From Microbacterium sp. HD4P20 (lineage in GTDB: Bacteria; Actinomycetota; Actinomycetes; Actinomycetales; Microbacteriaceae), in NCBI RefSeq assembly GCF_019449275.2, contig NZ_JAHZQZ020000006.1, positions 149,160 through 213,159 of the forward strand: a stretch of 64,000 nucleotides of DNA, in the 5' to 3' direction. Positions 34,481-45,309 of the stretch are shown one piece after another. The notes under the pieces were generated by a model. It saw only the letters and a list, made by a program, of their open reading frames with translations, made no database searches and was not told the DNA's origin. The stretch's first letter is position 1, and each line of letters begins with the position of its first letter. The position numbers and the translations under genes are program-made.

Positions 34481-36064
34481 ATGAGGCCGATCTGGAAGCT
34501 GGATCCCGTGCCCGTCGCCGGAACGCCCTTCGAGCCCGGGCGCCGGCGTCAGGTGATCATCGTCGGAGCAGGGCTGACCGGGCTCGCGACGGCGCTGATG
34601 CTCGCCCGCGAGGGTCGCGACGTCGCCGTGGTCGAGGCAGGGGAGGTGGGCGAACTCGCGTCGGGCGGCAACACGGGCAAAGTCTCGCTGCTGCAGGGAT
34701 CGACGCTGTCGACGCTGCGCCGGCACCATCCCGCGGGACTGGTGCGCGCCTACGCCGAGGCCAATCGCGACGGTGCCCAGTGGCTGACTGACACCGCCGA
34801 TGAGCTCGGGGTCCCCTACTCGCGACGCGCGGCGTACTCCTACGCACAGACCGCCGAGGGCGTCGAGACCGTGAGGGCCGAACTGGATGCCGCGATCGAG
34901 GCCGGCCTGCCCGCTCGTCGCGTCGAGCCCGACCTGCTCGCGCAGTCGCCGTTCCCGATCGTCGACGCCGTAGCCCTGGACGACCAGGCGGCGATCGACC
35001 CGCAGCAGCTGCTGACCGCGCTCGCCCGTGCCTACCTCGAGGCGGGCGGCGTGCTGCACACCGGGGTTCGCGTCACACGCGCCCATGCCGCCCCTCGCGG
35101 GGCCGTCGAGACCACCGCCGGCTACGCGGAGGCCGACCAGGTCGTCTTGGCAACGGGCACGCCGATCATCGACCGCGGCCTGTACTTCGCCAAGGTCCGC
35201 GGCCTCCGCTCGTCGTGCGTCGCCTTCGCCACCGACGCGCCGTTGCCAGAGGGGCTGTACCTGTCGGTCGACGGTGCCACGAAGTCGGTGCGTTCGATCA
35301 CCCCTGCCGACGGGCCGGCCGCCGCGGCCCAGCTCATCGTCGGCGGCAACGGGTTTCCGGTCGGTCGGTCGCCGTCGCCCAGCAGCTGCATCGACGAGCT
35401 CATCGCGTGGACGCGCGAGCACTTCCCCGGTGCCGAGCCCGTCGCCGCGTGGTCGGCCCAGGACTACCAGTCGCATGACCTCATCCCGTTCGTCGGAGCG
35501 ATGCCGCGCGGGCTCGGACGGATCCGGTTCGCCACCGGGTACGCGAAGTGGGGGCTCACCAACGCGCCGGCCGCCGCGCTGCGCATCGTCGCCGAGATCC
35601 AGAAAGTGCCCCGCCGAGATCGCCCCGGCTGGATGAACACCATCTCGACCCGGTTCACCGTGCCGGCCGATCTCGCGCGCGGCGGCGTCGAGAATCTCAA
35701 GGTCGGGTGGGAGGCGGCATCGGGCTGGCTCGGTGCGCAGACCGTACCGGTGCCCGTGCGTCGACCGCACGAGGGTGAAGGGGTCGTCGCCAATCGCGCC
35801 GGCTACCCCGTCGGCATCTCGACGGTGGAGGGCAGAACCCGCGCTGTGGGCGCCGTCTGCCCGCACATGGGCGGCGTGCTGCAGTGGAACGACGCTGAGC
35901 GGTCGTGGGACTGCCCGCTGCACGCGTCGCGGTTCACCGCCGAAGGTCGCCGCATCGAGGGCCCGGCACTGTGCGACCTCACAAGGCTTCCCCGCGTGCC
36001 CGGCGAGGAGATCGAGGATGCCGAGGCCGCGGCATCCGCTCGGCAATCGAGGTCTGCCGGCTGA
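34481..36064 (+). CDS. FAD-dependent oxidoreductase with C-terminal Rieske domain
   Basis: A 527-residue two-domain enzyme. [21 protein letters not shown] is the N-terminal FAD Rossmann site (DAO family, GxGxxG), and at the C-terminus VCPHMGG and DCPLHASRF give the Cys-x-His ... Cys-x-x-His pair that binds a Rieske [2Fe-2S] cluster. This architecture is known from the Bacillus YhfW-like family, of unclear physiological substrate. ATG 34481 is used; TTG 34469 is possible. The gene is divergent from TetR 33690, suggesting local control. An inverted pair of the GGATGCC word lies near its 3' end (36017-36034). Confidence 0.88.
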   Translation: MRPIWKLDPVPVAGTPFEPGRRRQVIIVGAGLTGLATALMLAREGRDVAVVEAGEVGELASGGNTGKVSLLQGSTLSTLRRHHPAGLVRAYAEANRDGAQWLTDTADELGVPYSRRAAYSYAQTAEGVETVRAELDAAIEAGLPARRVEPDLLAQSPFPIVDAVALDDQAAIDPQQLLTALARAYLEAGGVLHTGVRVTRAHAAPRGAVETTAGYAEADQVVLATGTPIIDRGLYFAKVRGLRSSCVAFATDAPLPEGLYLSVDGATKSVRSITPADGPAAAAQLIVGGNGFPVGRSPSPSSCIDELIAWTREHFPGAEPVAAWSAQDYQSHDLIPFVGAMPRGLGRIRFATGYAKWGLTNAPAAALRIVAEIQKVPRRDRPGWMNTISTRFTVPADLARGGVENLKVGWEAASGWLGAQTVPVPVRRPHEGEGVVANRAGYPVGISTVEGRTRAVGAVCPHMGGVLQWNDAERSWDCPLHASRFTAEGRRIEGPALCDLTRLPRVPGEEIEDAEAAASARQSRSAG

Positions 36065-36201
36065 CGCCGTCGCCGTCCGCGCGTCGCTGCGGTCGGAGGG
36101 GGCCGGTCGGCGGTAGTAGGCTGGGGCACTGGTCGATATCTCGACGTCGAGACGCTTTTCGCGTCGTCCCACCCCATTCGCCACCTGCGAAGGAATGCAC
36201 T

Positions 36202-38303
<2,102 letters not shown>

Positions 38304-38323
38304 ACGTCGGTTTCTGACCTGGA

Positions 38324-38371
38324 AAGAGCGGATGCTGCCGCCTCGGGCTGCGGCATCCGCTCTTCGTGTTT
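38324..38371. terminator. Bidirectional terminator after sucD
   Basis: AAGAGCGGATGC (38324-38335) pairs perfectly with GCATCCGCTCTT (38353-38364), with further GCCGC/GCGGC pairing inside and GTGTTTT following. It also lies immediately beyond the stop of the convergent tautomerase gene. The stem contains the over-represented CGGATGC word as an inverted pair. Confidence 0.85.
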
Positions 38372-38602
38372 TCAGCCGGCGTTCTCGGCGAGCTTCGAGA
38401 GCACGTCCGCGCGGCTCTCGTCCTCGCTGGCCAGCACGCCGCCGTTGGCGACGTGGTCGGCCGCGACCTCTTCGAACATGATGCGCACGTCCTGCTGGCG
38501 GGCGCCGAGCGCCTCGACCGCGGAGCGCGTGACCTCCTCGGCGAAGCGGCGGCGCTGTTCGACGGTGCGACCGGGGAGGAGCTCGACTCTGATGTTGGGC
38601 AT
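38372..38602 (-). CDS. 4-oxalocrotonate tautomerase-family protein
   Basis: A 76-residue tautomerase. After Met the protein begins PNIRVELLPGRT, with the catalytic Pro1 and the Arg-containing loop of the 4-OT family; helix QRRRFAEEVTRSAVEALG follows. It catalyses keto-enol tautomerisation of small oxo-acids; the substrate is unknown. TATCGT lies 6 nt before the ATG, so the mRNA is probably leaderless. Divergent from the Ddn-like gene. Confidence 0.86.
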   Translation of the reverse strand: MPNIRVELLPGRTVEQRRRFAEEVTRSAVEALGARQQDVRIMFEEVAADHVANGGVLASEDESRADVLSKLAENAG

Positions 38603-38608
38603 ACCTCG

Positions 38609-38651
38609 ACGATAGGGCGACGCGCCGAGCTCCCGCAGCCGGCCGTATCGT
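38609..38651. promoter_or_regulatory. Face-to-face leaderless promoters
   Basis: TATCGT occurs on each strand (38614-38609 minus, 38646-38651 plus), and in each case the start codon follows after exactly 6 nt. The two -10 elements are 31 bp apart. This predicts leaderless transcripts in both directions and mutual interference of polymerases. Confidence 0.6.
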
Positions 38652-38657
38652 GGAGTC

Positions 38658-39098
38658 ATGCCGCTGACCGGAGAGTACAAGCCGTCCACGTCCGAATGGG
38701 CCCGCACCCAGGCTGAGAAGTACGAGGCCTCGAACGGGCAGGAGGCCGACACCCTGCGAGGCAAGCCGATCATCGTGCTGACGACCGTCGGCGCCAAGAC
38801 GGGCGCGCTGCGCAAGACCGCCCTCATGCGTGTCGAGCACGACGGCCGCTACGTGGTCGTGGCATCCAACGGCGGCATGCCTGCCGAGCCGAAGTGGGGT
38901 GAGAACATGCGTCGTCAGCCTCACGTCGAGCTTCAGGACGGCCCCGACAAGCGCGACTACACCGCGCGCGAGCTGTCGGGTGACGAGCGCGCCGAGTGGT
39001 GGGCCCGTGCCACCGAGGTGTGGCCGGCCTATGACGATTATCAGACGAAGACCGATCGTCAGATCGCCCTGTTCCTTCTGGAGCCGCGCGAGAACTGA
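38658..39098 (+). CDS. Deazaflavin (F420)-dependent nitroreductase-family protein, Ddn-like
   Basis: A 146-residue split-barrel protein of the Ddn family (PF04075): [33 protein letters not shown] is the characteristic F420-binding stretch and VELQDGP with [21 protein letters not shown] the C-terminal signature. It would use reduced F420 to reduce quinones or nitro compounds, implying that the organism makes F420; no F420 genes are in view. Leaderless-type start. Confidence 0.88.
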   Translation: MPLTGEYKPSTSEWARTQAEKYEASNGQEADTLRGKPIIVLTTVGAKTGALRKTALMRVEHDGRYVVVASNGGMPAEPKWGENMRRQPHVELQDGPDKRDYTARELSGDERAEWWARATEVWPAYDDYQTKTDRQIALFLLEPREN

Positions 39099-39185
39099 TC
39101 CGATCCCGGCCGGAGAGACCCGAAACGCGTCCCGTGCCGCGCGAATGGACGCCTGGGCCCTAGACTCGCCCCCGAGGGGGGCACT

Positions 39186-39710
39186 GTGGCCGAGGACTCA
39201 CGCAGTTCCGTCGCGCGTCGCTGGGAGATCGGCGCAGCGTGGCTTGGTGCTGCCCTGGCGGCCACGGGAGTCGTCGTCGCCGCGATGACGGCGTTGCCGC
39301 CTTCGCTCGAGAATCTGTCGAGCGAAGTCTCGGATGGTGTCACGGCGGTTCCCATCGGGGATGGCGCCGAAGTCGTGGTTCCGGCGGACTGGATCCTCAC
39401 GGGTGAGGGAGGCGGCAACGTGGCGGTTCGCACACCGGACGGCGTGCTGACGGCGCGGCTCGAGACGGTGGAGCGGGATGCCGCCGAGATCATCGCCGAG
39501 ACGCCCGATGTCGAGGGTGCGGCGCGTTCGGAACTGCTCGCGTCGGGGATGAGCGCGACGCACGCCGACCTGGCCGACGGCGGGGTCGTCGCGGTCGTGG
39601 CGGGCCCGGAGGGCGGTGACGCCGTCCTCGTGGTCGTCGAGGTAGGAGCAGACGACGCCGCCGAGTACCGCCCGGCGATCGCGGACCTCCTGGAAGGCAT
39701 CCGGGCGTGA
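39186..39710 (+). CDS. Single-pass membrane protein of unknown function
   Basis: A 174-residue protein starting at GTG 39186 with GAGGGGGG upstream and TAGACT (39161-39166) as -10. One transmembrane helix lies at about residues 17-35; the rest is an extracellular acidic domain rich in Val and Ala (VPIGDGAEVVVPADWILTGEGGG). No family is recognised. Its stop overlaps the start of the deacetylase gene, so the two act together, probably in the envelope. Confidence 0.65.
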   Translation: MAEDSRSSVARRWEIGAAWLGAALAATGVVVAAMTALPPSLENLSSEVSDGVTAVPIGDGAEVVVPADWILTGEGGGNVAVRTPDGVLTARLETVERDAAEIIAETPDVEGAARSELLASGMSATHADLADGGVVAVVAGPEGGDAVLVVVEVGADDAAEYRPAIADLLEGIRA

Positions 39711-41278
39711 CGTCCCGTCGTCCGGCGGTGCTCATGCTGGCGGCGGCGGCCGTCGTACTGACGGCGTGTGCTCCGGCGGCGCGCGCCGACTGGGCGCCGC
39801 CGGCATGGGAGCCGGCAGCGGTGCATGCCGCTGAAGCTCCGGCCGCCATCGACGCCGGCCCCGCCGGTCCGCTGGCAACGGTGCTGACCGGTGTTCGGCT
39901 GCGCAACGATGCCGTCGGCGTGCAGGCCCGGGTCTCGCTGCTTCCCGACACCCCGCAGACAGCGGTCTTCAACGCGGCGATGCTGCAGCATGTGCGCGCC
40001 GCGATCGATGCGCGAGTCGCGGCATCCGGTGTCTCGTATACGCCGGTCGCGGCGGCCGTGGGATCCGGGATGTCGTCGCGCAGGTGCGAGCTGGGCAGCA
40101 CGGCGCGCAGCGCCGCCGAGCTGCTCGCCGACCCCGCCTTCGGCCCGTCCGGCGGTGCCGGTTCGGCCGTGCTGTGCGACATCGTCGCGGCGAGGGGGCC
40201 GTTCATCGGCGAGAGCGTACGGGTCGTGTCGGGAACGCCCGACGCGGTCGCCGCAGATACGACGATGATCCTGTACGCCGACACCGCCACCGGCGAGATC
40301 GCCACCGCGGACGCGCTGTGGGCGGACGGAGCCGCTGCCGCGCTCGGTGCCCACGTCGTGGACGCCCTTCGCCGAGATGCCGGCTCTCTCACCCGCCGCC
40401 CGGCGTCGCCCGGCGACGAAGCGCAGCTGGCCGCGGTGCGGGCAGCCCTCTCGACGACCATCCCGGTCGCCGAGGGCTTCGTCGTGACCGTCCCGGCAGG
40501 TTTCACCTCGCCGGAGCTCTCGGCGCTCGGCGTGCCGGCGAACGCTGAGCCGATGGTGCTCGCCGTGCCCGCCGACCTGGCCGCGTCGCTGGTCACGCCG
40601 TTCGGCGCACGTATGCTCGCGGCGGCCGGCCAGCCGTACACGGGCCCAGCGGTCGCGCCCGCGGGAGCGCGCGCCGTCGACTGCGCGCTCGTCCCTTGCG
40701 TGGCCGTCACCTACGACGACGGCCCGTCCGGGCTGACGGCCGGCATCCTCGACGAGCTGGCGCGGTACGACTCTGCGGCGACGTTCTTCGCGATGGGCGC
40801 CAACGCCCACGGCGCCCGCGACGTCCTCGCGCGCATGACGCGCGAGGGGCACGAGGTCGCCAACCACACCTGGAACCACCCCCAGCTTCCGAAGCTGACA
40901 TCGGCGCAGGTATCGGCGCAGATCAACGACACCACGCGCGCGCTCGAAGCGGCATCCGGGCAGCGCATCGACAGCTTCCGCCCGCCGTACGGCGAGTTCA
41001 ACGCCTCGGTGCTCGCGGCCGCGGGTCTGCCGGCGATCCTGTGGGACGTCGATACGCTCGACTGGCAGAAGCCCCCCGACGAGACTCTCGTCGCGCGTGC
41101 GGTGGAGCAGCCGCGTGCCGGGTCCATCGTGCTCATGCACGACGTCCATGCCGGCACGGCGCGCGTGGCCGGCACGATCTTCCAGGGACTCCTTGACCGC
41201 GGGTTCACGCTCGTCACGGTGAGGCAACTGTTCGGCGGCGAGCTTCCCGCATCCGGCGCGTGGCGTCGCGCCCCCTGA
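39707..41278 (+). CDS. Polysaccharide deacetylase-family lipoprotein
   Basis: A 523-residue exported protein. Signal peptide with VVLTAC (lipidated Cys21), an N-terminal domain of about 300 residues of unknown fold, then a NodB/CE4 domain with all five motifs: TYDDGPS, HTWNHP (metal His), RPPYGEFN, DVDTLDW and LMHDVH. It should remove acetyl groups from peptidoglycan or another glycan at the cell surface. The GTG start overlaps the preceding stop. The long N-terminal domain resembles that of peptidoglycan N-acetylglucosamine deacetylases only in position. Confidence 0.88.
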   Translation: MTSRRPAVLMLAAAAVVLTACAPAARADWAPPAWEPAAVHAAEAPAAIDAGPAGPLATVLTGVRLRNDAVGVQARVSLLPDTPQTAVFNAAMLQHVRAAIDARVAASGVSYTPVAAAVGSGMSSRRCELGSTARSAAELLADPAFGPSGGAGSAVLCDIVAARGPFIGESVRVVSGTPDAVAADTTMILYADTATGEIATADALWADGAAAALGAHVVDALRRDAGSLTRRPASPGDEAQLAAVRAALSTTIPVAEGFVVTVPAGFTSPELSALGVPANAEPMVLAVPADLAASLVTPFGARMLAAAGQPYTGPAVAPAGARAVDCALVPCVAVTYDDGPSGLTAGILDELARYDSAATFFAMGANAHGARDVLARMTREGHEVANHTWNHPQLPKLTSAQVSAQINDTTRALEAASGQRIDSFRPPYGEFNASVLAAAGLPAILWDVDTLDWQKPPDETLVARAVEQPRAGSIVLMHDVHAGTARVAGTIFQGLLDRGFTLVTVRQLFGGELPASGAWRRAP

Positions 41279-41312
41279 TCCTCACGGGCCGTCCGCTGTC
41301 ATACTTCCCCGG

Positions 41313-42056
41313 GTGAGCGATATCGAACTGGCCCGGATCGACGGGGGAGTCGTCGGGCTGCACGATTCACGGCGCAAGGTGCGCTGGAGCGTCGAGCTCG
41401 CGCCGTTCGAGATCGGGGTGTACCCGGTGACGCAGGGGCAGCTGGGCGAGATGCTCGGCGAGACGGCGCGGCACCCGCGACGCCCGGCGACCGACCTGAG
41501 CTGGCTGCGCGCGATCCGCTTCTGCAACGCCGCATCGGAGTGGGAGGGACTGGATCCCGCCTACACGTTCGACGGCGACGACGTCACGTGGCACGTCGAT
41601 GCCGACGGATACCGCCTGCCGACCGAGGCGGAGTGGGAGTTCGCGTGCCGGGCGGGCTCGACCGGGCCGCACTACGGTCCTCTGACCGAGGTCGCGTGGA
41701 CGAGCGCGGACGGTGTCACGTCGCCCCAGGACGTCGGAGCCAAGCTGCCCAACATGCATGGGCTGTTCGACACGCTCGGCAACGTGTGGGAATGGTGTTG
41801 GGACCTGCTCGACCCGGCGCGGTACCGCGACTACCGCGTCTTCCGAGGGGGCGGCTTCGCCGACGACGTCTGGAGCGTGCGCGCGTCGACGCGGCGCGGC
41901 GGCGCGCCCCGGATGCACCACGACGATGTCGGCTTCCGCGTCGCGCGGGGCGGATTCGATGCGGTCGACGCGGCGCAGGGTTGGTCGGCGCACGCCGACG
42001 CCGAGCGTGCGTCGTACGACGGTCCGACACCGCCGGGATGGACGCCGCGCCGCTGA
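41313..42056 (+). CDS. SUMF1/FGE-fold protein lacking catalytic cysteines
   Basis: A 247-residue protein of the sulfatase-modifying-factor fold: PFEIGVYPVTQGQ, YRLPTEAEWEFACRAG, GNVWEWCWDLLD and FRGGGFADDVWSVRAS. The copper-binding cysteine pair of true formylglycine-generating enzymes, expected in the FRGGSF region, is absent (ADDVWSV instead), so formylglycine formation is unlikely. The start is GTG 41313, with CATACT 7 nt upstream and no ribosome site: a leaderless type. No sulfatase is nearby. Confidence 0.85.
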   Translation: MSDIELARIDGGVVGLHDSRRKVRWSVELAPFEIGVYPVTQGQLGEMLGETARHPRRPATDLSWLRAIRFCNAASEWEGLDPAYTFDGDDVTWHVDADGYRLPTEAEWEFACRAGSTGPHYGPLTEVAWTSADGVTSPQDVGAKLPNMHGLFDTLGNVWEWCWDLLDPARYRDYRVFRGGGFADDVWSVRASTRRGGAPRMHHDDVGFRVARGGFDAVDAAQGWSAHADAERASYDGPTPPGWTPRR

Positions 42057-42071
42057 TCGCCGTGCTGTTCA

Positions 42072-42123
42072 GGTGTCACGACACGCGGTGTTCTCCCGTG
42101 CGAGTCCGCGTGTTGCGCCACCC
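42072..42123. repeat. REP-like palindrome, copy 4
   Basis: GGTGTCACGACACGCGG ... CCGCGTGTTGCGCCACC with a loop of about 15 nt, between the convergent SUMF-like and NCS2 genes, 16 nt past one stop and 29 nt past the other. A likely two-way terminator. Confidence 0.85.
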
Positions 42124-42151
42124 GAACCGGGGGCGCAGGCCGCCAGGGGGC

Positions 42152-43636
42152 TCAGCCGAGCAGGGTCTCGATCGGTCCGCGCGCGAAGTACAGCACGAAG
42201 CCGGCCGCGACGATCCACAGCAGCGGGCTGATCTCGCGCGCCTTGCCCGACAGCGACCGCACCACGACCCACGCGATGAATCCCGCGCCGATGCCGTTGG
42301 CGATCGAGTACGTGAGCGGCATCACGGTCACCGCCAGGAAGACCGGAAGCAGGATCGAGAAGTCGGAGAAGTCGATGTAGCGGATCTGCGACATCATGAG
42401 CGCACCGACGATCACCAGCGCCGAGGCGGCGACCTCGGACGGCACGATCGACACGAGCGGCGAGAAGAACATCGCCACCAGGAAGAGCGCGCCGGTGACG
42501 ACGTTCGCGAAGCCGGTCCGGGCGCCTTCGCCGATGCCCGAACCGGACTCGATGAACACGGTGTTGGACGAGCTCGAGGTGAGGCCACCGGCGACCGCGC
42601 CGACGCCCTCGACGATGAGCGCCGACTTGATGCGGGGGAAGTCGCCCTTGGCATCGGCGAGGCCCGCCTCTTTCGACAGGCCCGTCATGGTGCCCATCGC
42701 GTCGAAGAAGTTGGTGAACACCAGTGTGAAGACGAGCATCAGCGCGGCGAGCACGCCGATGCGCTCGAACGAGCCGAACGAGATCTGACCCACGAGCGAC
42801 AGGTCGGGGAAGCTCACGAGCGAGGCAGGCAGTTCGGGCACCGACAGCCCCCAGCCGCCGGCGTTGACCTGGTCGCCGTCGAACTTCGGGCCGAGGTTCC
42901 AGATGGCCTCGACGATCACCGCCACCACAGTGCCCGAGACGAGGCCGATCAGGATCCCGCCCTTGACCTTGCGTGCCACGAGGATGCCGGTGAGCAGCAG
43001 CGTGAAGACGAAGATGAGCGTCGGGACGGTGCCGACCGATCCGTTCACACCGAGGCCGACCGGGGGAGAGGACGCCCCCGTGGCGGTCACGAAGCCGGCG
43101 TCGACGAACCCGATGAAGGCGATGAACAGGCCGATGCCGACCGTGATGGCCAGCTTCAGCTGGATCGGAACCGCGTCGAAGATCATGCGCCGCAGTCCGG
43201 TCGCCGCGAGCAGCACGATGATGAGGCCGTTGATCACCACGAGGCCCATCGCCTCGGGCCAGGTCACCTGACCGACCACCGAGACGGCGAGGAAGGAGTT
43301 GATGCCCAGCCCCGCAGCGAACGCGAACGGCAGGCGGGTCACGAGCCCGAAGAGCACCGTCATCACACCCGCGGTCAGCGCCGTTGTGGCCGCCACCTGT
43401 CCGAAGCCGAGGCTGTTGCCGTCGACGTCCGCCGCGCCCGAGAGGATGATCGGGTTCAGAATGACGATGTAGGCCATCGTCACGAAGGTCACGACACCGC
43501 CGCGGATCTCGGTGCCGACCGTCGAGCCACGTCGGGTGATCTCGAAGAACCTGTCGAAGCTGTTCTTGGGTTCCCGCGTCTCGCCGGTGTCGGCGGCGGC
43601 GGGCGAATCGGGCGCGTTGGACGGGGCTGTGCTCAT
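42152..43636 (-). CDS. NCS2 purine/pyrimidine permease (AzgA-like)
   Basis: A 494-residue permease with about 12-14 membrane segments. Hallmarks of the AzgA-like (adenine/guanine/hypoxanthine) branch are GTEIRGGVVTFVTMAYI with NPIILS, the AGLGINSFLA loop and DFPRIKSALIVEGVGAVAGG followed by TSSSSNTVFIES. It imports purine bases with protons. It lies not far from purN/purH, but in a separate monocistronic unit. Confidence 0.9.
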   Translation of the reverse strand: MSTAPSNAPDSPAAADTGETREPKNSFDRFFEITRRGSTVGTEIRGGVVTFVTMAYIVILNPIILSGAADVDGNSLGFGQVAATTALTAGVMTVLFGLVTRLPFAFAAGLGINSFLAVSVVGQVTWPEAMGLVVINGLIIVLLAATGLRRMIFDAVPIQLKLAITVGIGLFIAFIGFVDAGFVTATGASSPPVGLGVNGSVGTVPTLIFVFTLLLTGILVARKVKGGILIGLVSGTVVAVIVEAIWNLGPKFDGDQVNAGGWGLSVPELPASLVSFPDLSLVGQISFGSFERIGVLAALMLVFTLVFTNFFDAMGTMTGLSKEAGLADAKGDFPRIKSALIVEGVGAVAGGLTSSSSNTVFIESGSGIGEGARTGFANVVTGALFLVAMFFSPLVSIVPSEVAASALVIVGALMMSQIRYIDFSDFSILLPVFLAVTVMPLTYSIANGIGAGFIAWVVVRSLSGKAREISPLLWIVAAGFVLYFARGPIETLLG

Positions 43637-43760
43637 GAATGACCTCCGACGACGACGTTAGTGCCTCGTGCGGCAACCTGGGGATTGGCTGAACGGATGC
43701 CTCGGCCACCCGCGCGGTCGGCCCGAAGCGCGACCTCGCTCGAAGTAGGGTCGATGGCGC

Positions 43761-45215
43761 ATGAATCGCATCATCGTCGCCCTCCTCGCTTCGGTCGACG
43801 CCGCCCTCGCGGTGGCCGTCGGCCTCGCGGCGACCCTCGCCCCGCTGACTCTGCTGTGGGTATTCGGCTTCGGCGGTGCCGCCGACTGGGGCGCCATCTG
43901 GCCCGCCGGTGTCACGGTCTGGCAGTTCGGCAACCTGGTGCCTCTCACCGTCGAACTGCCCCCGGAGTACCTCGCCGCGACGGGGATCGACGGGGACGCG
44001 GCATCCTTCGTCCTGTCGCTGTCTCCCCTCGCGTTCGCCGGCTTCACCGTGATCTTCGCGGCCCGCTCCGGCGTGCGCGCGTCGCGCGCGGAGGCATGGC
44101 TCACCGGAGTTGCCACCGCGACCCTGGTCTTCGCCGCACTGGCGACCGGTGCCGCCCTGACCGGGCAGAACACCATCGCGACCGCGCCGATGTGGCAGGC
44201 CGTGCTCGTGCCCACCCTGCTTTTCGCGGTGCCCGCCCTCACCGCGGCGCTCGTGACCGAGTGGCGCGAGGCCGGTGGCGGTGCCGTGGCACGGCTGCGC
44301 GACCGTGTCGAATCCGCCCCGCACGGCTGGGGCGACGTTCCGGGTGTCGTCGTGCGGGGATCGGCCGTCGTCGTGACCGGGCTGATCGGACTCGGGGCCG
44401 CGCTCACCGCGGTGGCGCTCTTCGCGCGAGCCGGACACGTGGTCGCGCTCTTCGAGGCCGGCAACGTCGATGTCGCCGGCGCGACGGTGCTCACGCTCGT
44501 ACAGCTGGCGTACCTCCCGACGCTCGCCATATGGGGGTTCGCCTTCGCGGCGGGACCGGGCTTCGCGGTGGGTGAGGGCTCGGCGGTCTCACCCGCCGCG
44601 ACGCAGGTGGGCGTGGTGCCCGGCATACCGGCGCTCGGCGCGGTGCCCGATTCCACGACGTCCTGGCTGCTCCTGCTCGCGCTCGCCCCCGTCGCGCTCG
44701 GTGCCCTCGCCGGCTGGATTGCGCGGTCGCGCCTCGTCCACGCGGGCGGCATCGGCGCGCCGGCGACCGACGACCCGATCGGCGCGCGGCTGGTGACGGC
44801 CGCCGGCATCGCCGCGATCTCGGCCGCCGCGTCGGCGCTGTTGGCGATAGCAGCCGCCGGGGCGATCGGCCCCGGTCGATTGTCGACCTTCGGCCCCGAT
44901 CCGGGACCGCTCGCGCTCGCCGTGGCGCTCGAGGTCTTCCTCGGTGCGGCGATTCTCCTGGTGTCGCCGCGGAGCCGGGCCGGCGGCCGCACATCGCCGC
45001 GGCCCGAAGCCACCGCGACGGACCCGGATGCACCGACGGTCGACGCGCGCCTCAGCGGACTCCTCGCCGGCGGGCGGCCTACCGACGGGCAGGAGCAGCA
45101 TCCGGTCGCTCCGGAGGTGCCCGACGAGACACCGGCGCCCAGGGTGGACGAGACACCGGCGCCCACGGCCGACGAGGCACGCACGGAGCCGATCGAGCTG
45201 CCGCCCCGCGACTGA
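43761..45215 (+). CDS. DUF6350 multipass membrane protein (PerM-like)
   Basis: A 484-residue protein with about ten hydrophobic segments up to residue 410, then a Pro/Glu/Ala-rich tail in which DETPAP recurs. Hallmarks are an N-terminal membrane block, the PPEYLAATGID loop and APHGWGDVPGVVVRGS. The position in the sucCD to purNH interval matches the conserved actinobacterial locus of the cell-division-linked protein PerM (mycobacteria). TAGGGT lies 9 nt before the ATG with no ribosome site, so leaderless. Assignment rests on position and topology more than on motifs. Confidence 0.75.
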   Translation: MNRIIVALLASVDAALAVAVGLAATLAPLTLLWVFGFGGAADWGAIWPAGVTVWQFGNLVPLTVELPPEYLAATGIDGDAASFVLSLSPLAFAGFTVIFAARSGVRASRAEAWLTGVATATLVFAALATGAALTGQNTIATAPMWQAVLVPTLLFAVPALTAALVTEWREAGGGAVARLRDRVESAPHGWGDVPGVVVRGSAVVVTGLIGLGAALTAVALFARAGHVVALFEAGNVDVAGATVLTLVQLAYLPTLAIWGFAFAAGPGFAVGEGSAVSPAATQVGVVPGIPALGAVPDSTTSWLLLLALAPVALGALAGWIARSRLVHAGGIGAPATDDPIGARLVTAAGIAAISAAASALLAIAAAGAIGPGRLSTFGPDPGPLALAVALEVFLGAAILLVSPRSRAGGRTSPRPEATATDPDAPTVDARLSGLLAGGRPTDGQEQHPVAPEVPDETPAPRVDETPAPTADEARTEPIELPPRD

Positions 45216-45253
45216 GTCGCTTTTACCACCCTCGTGTCATTGCGGCAAGGGTG

Positions 45254-45295
45254 TTGCGTCGGCTCCTAAACCGCTTTAGAGTCTGAACCGGTTTA
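45254..45295 (+). promoter_or_regulatory. Promoter and twin LacI operators
   Basis: TTGCGT (45254-45259) and TAGAGT (45277-45282) are spaced by 17 nt. TAAACCGCTTTA (45267-45278) and TGAACCGGTTTA (45284-45295), both with the central CG of LacI operators, overlap the -10 and the start point. Binding by the LacI protein encoded 15 nt downstream would block this promoter. Confidence 0.8.
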
Positions 45296-45309
45296 GTTCA
45301 AGGAGCGCC

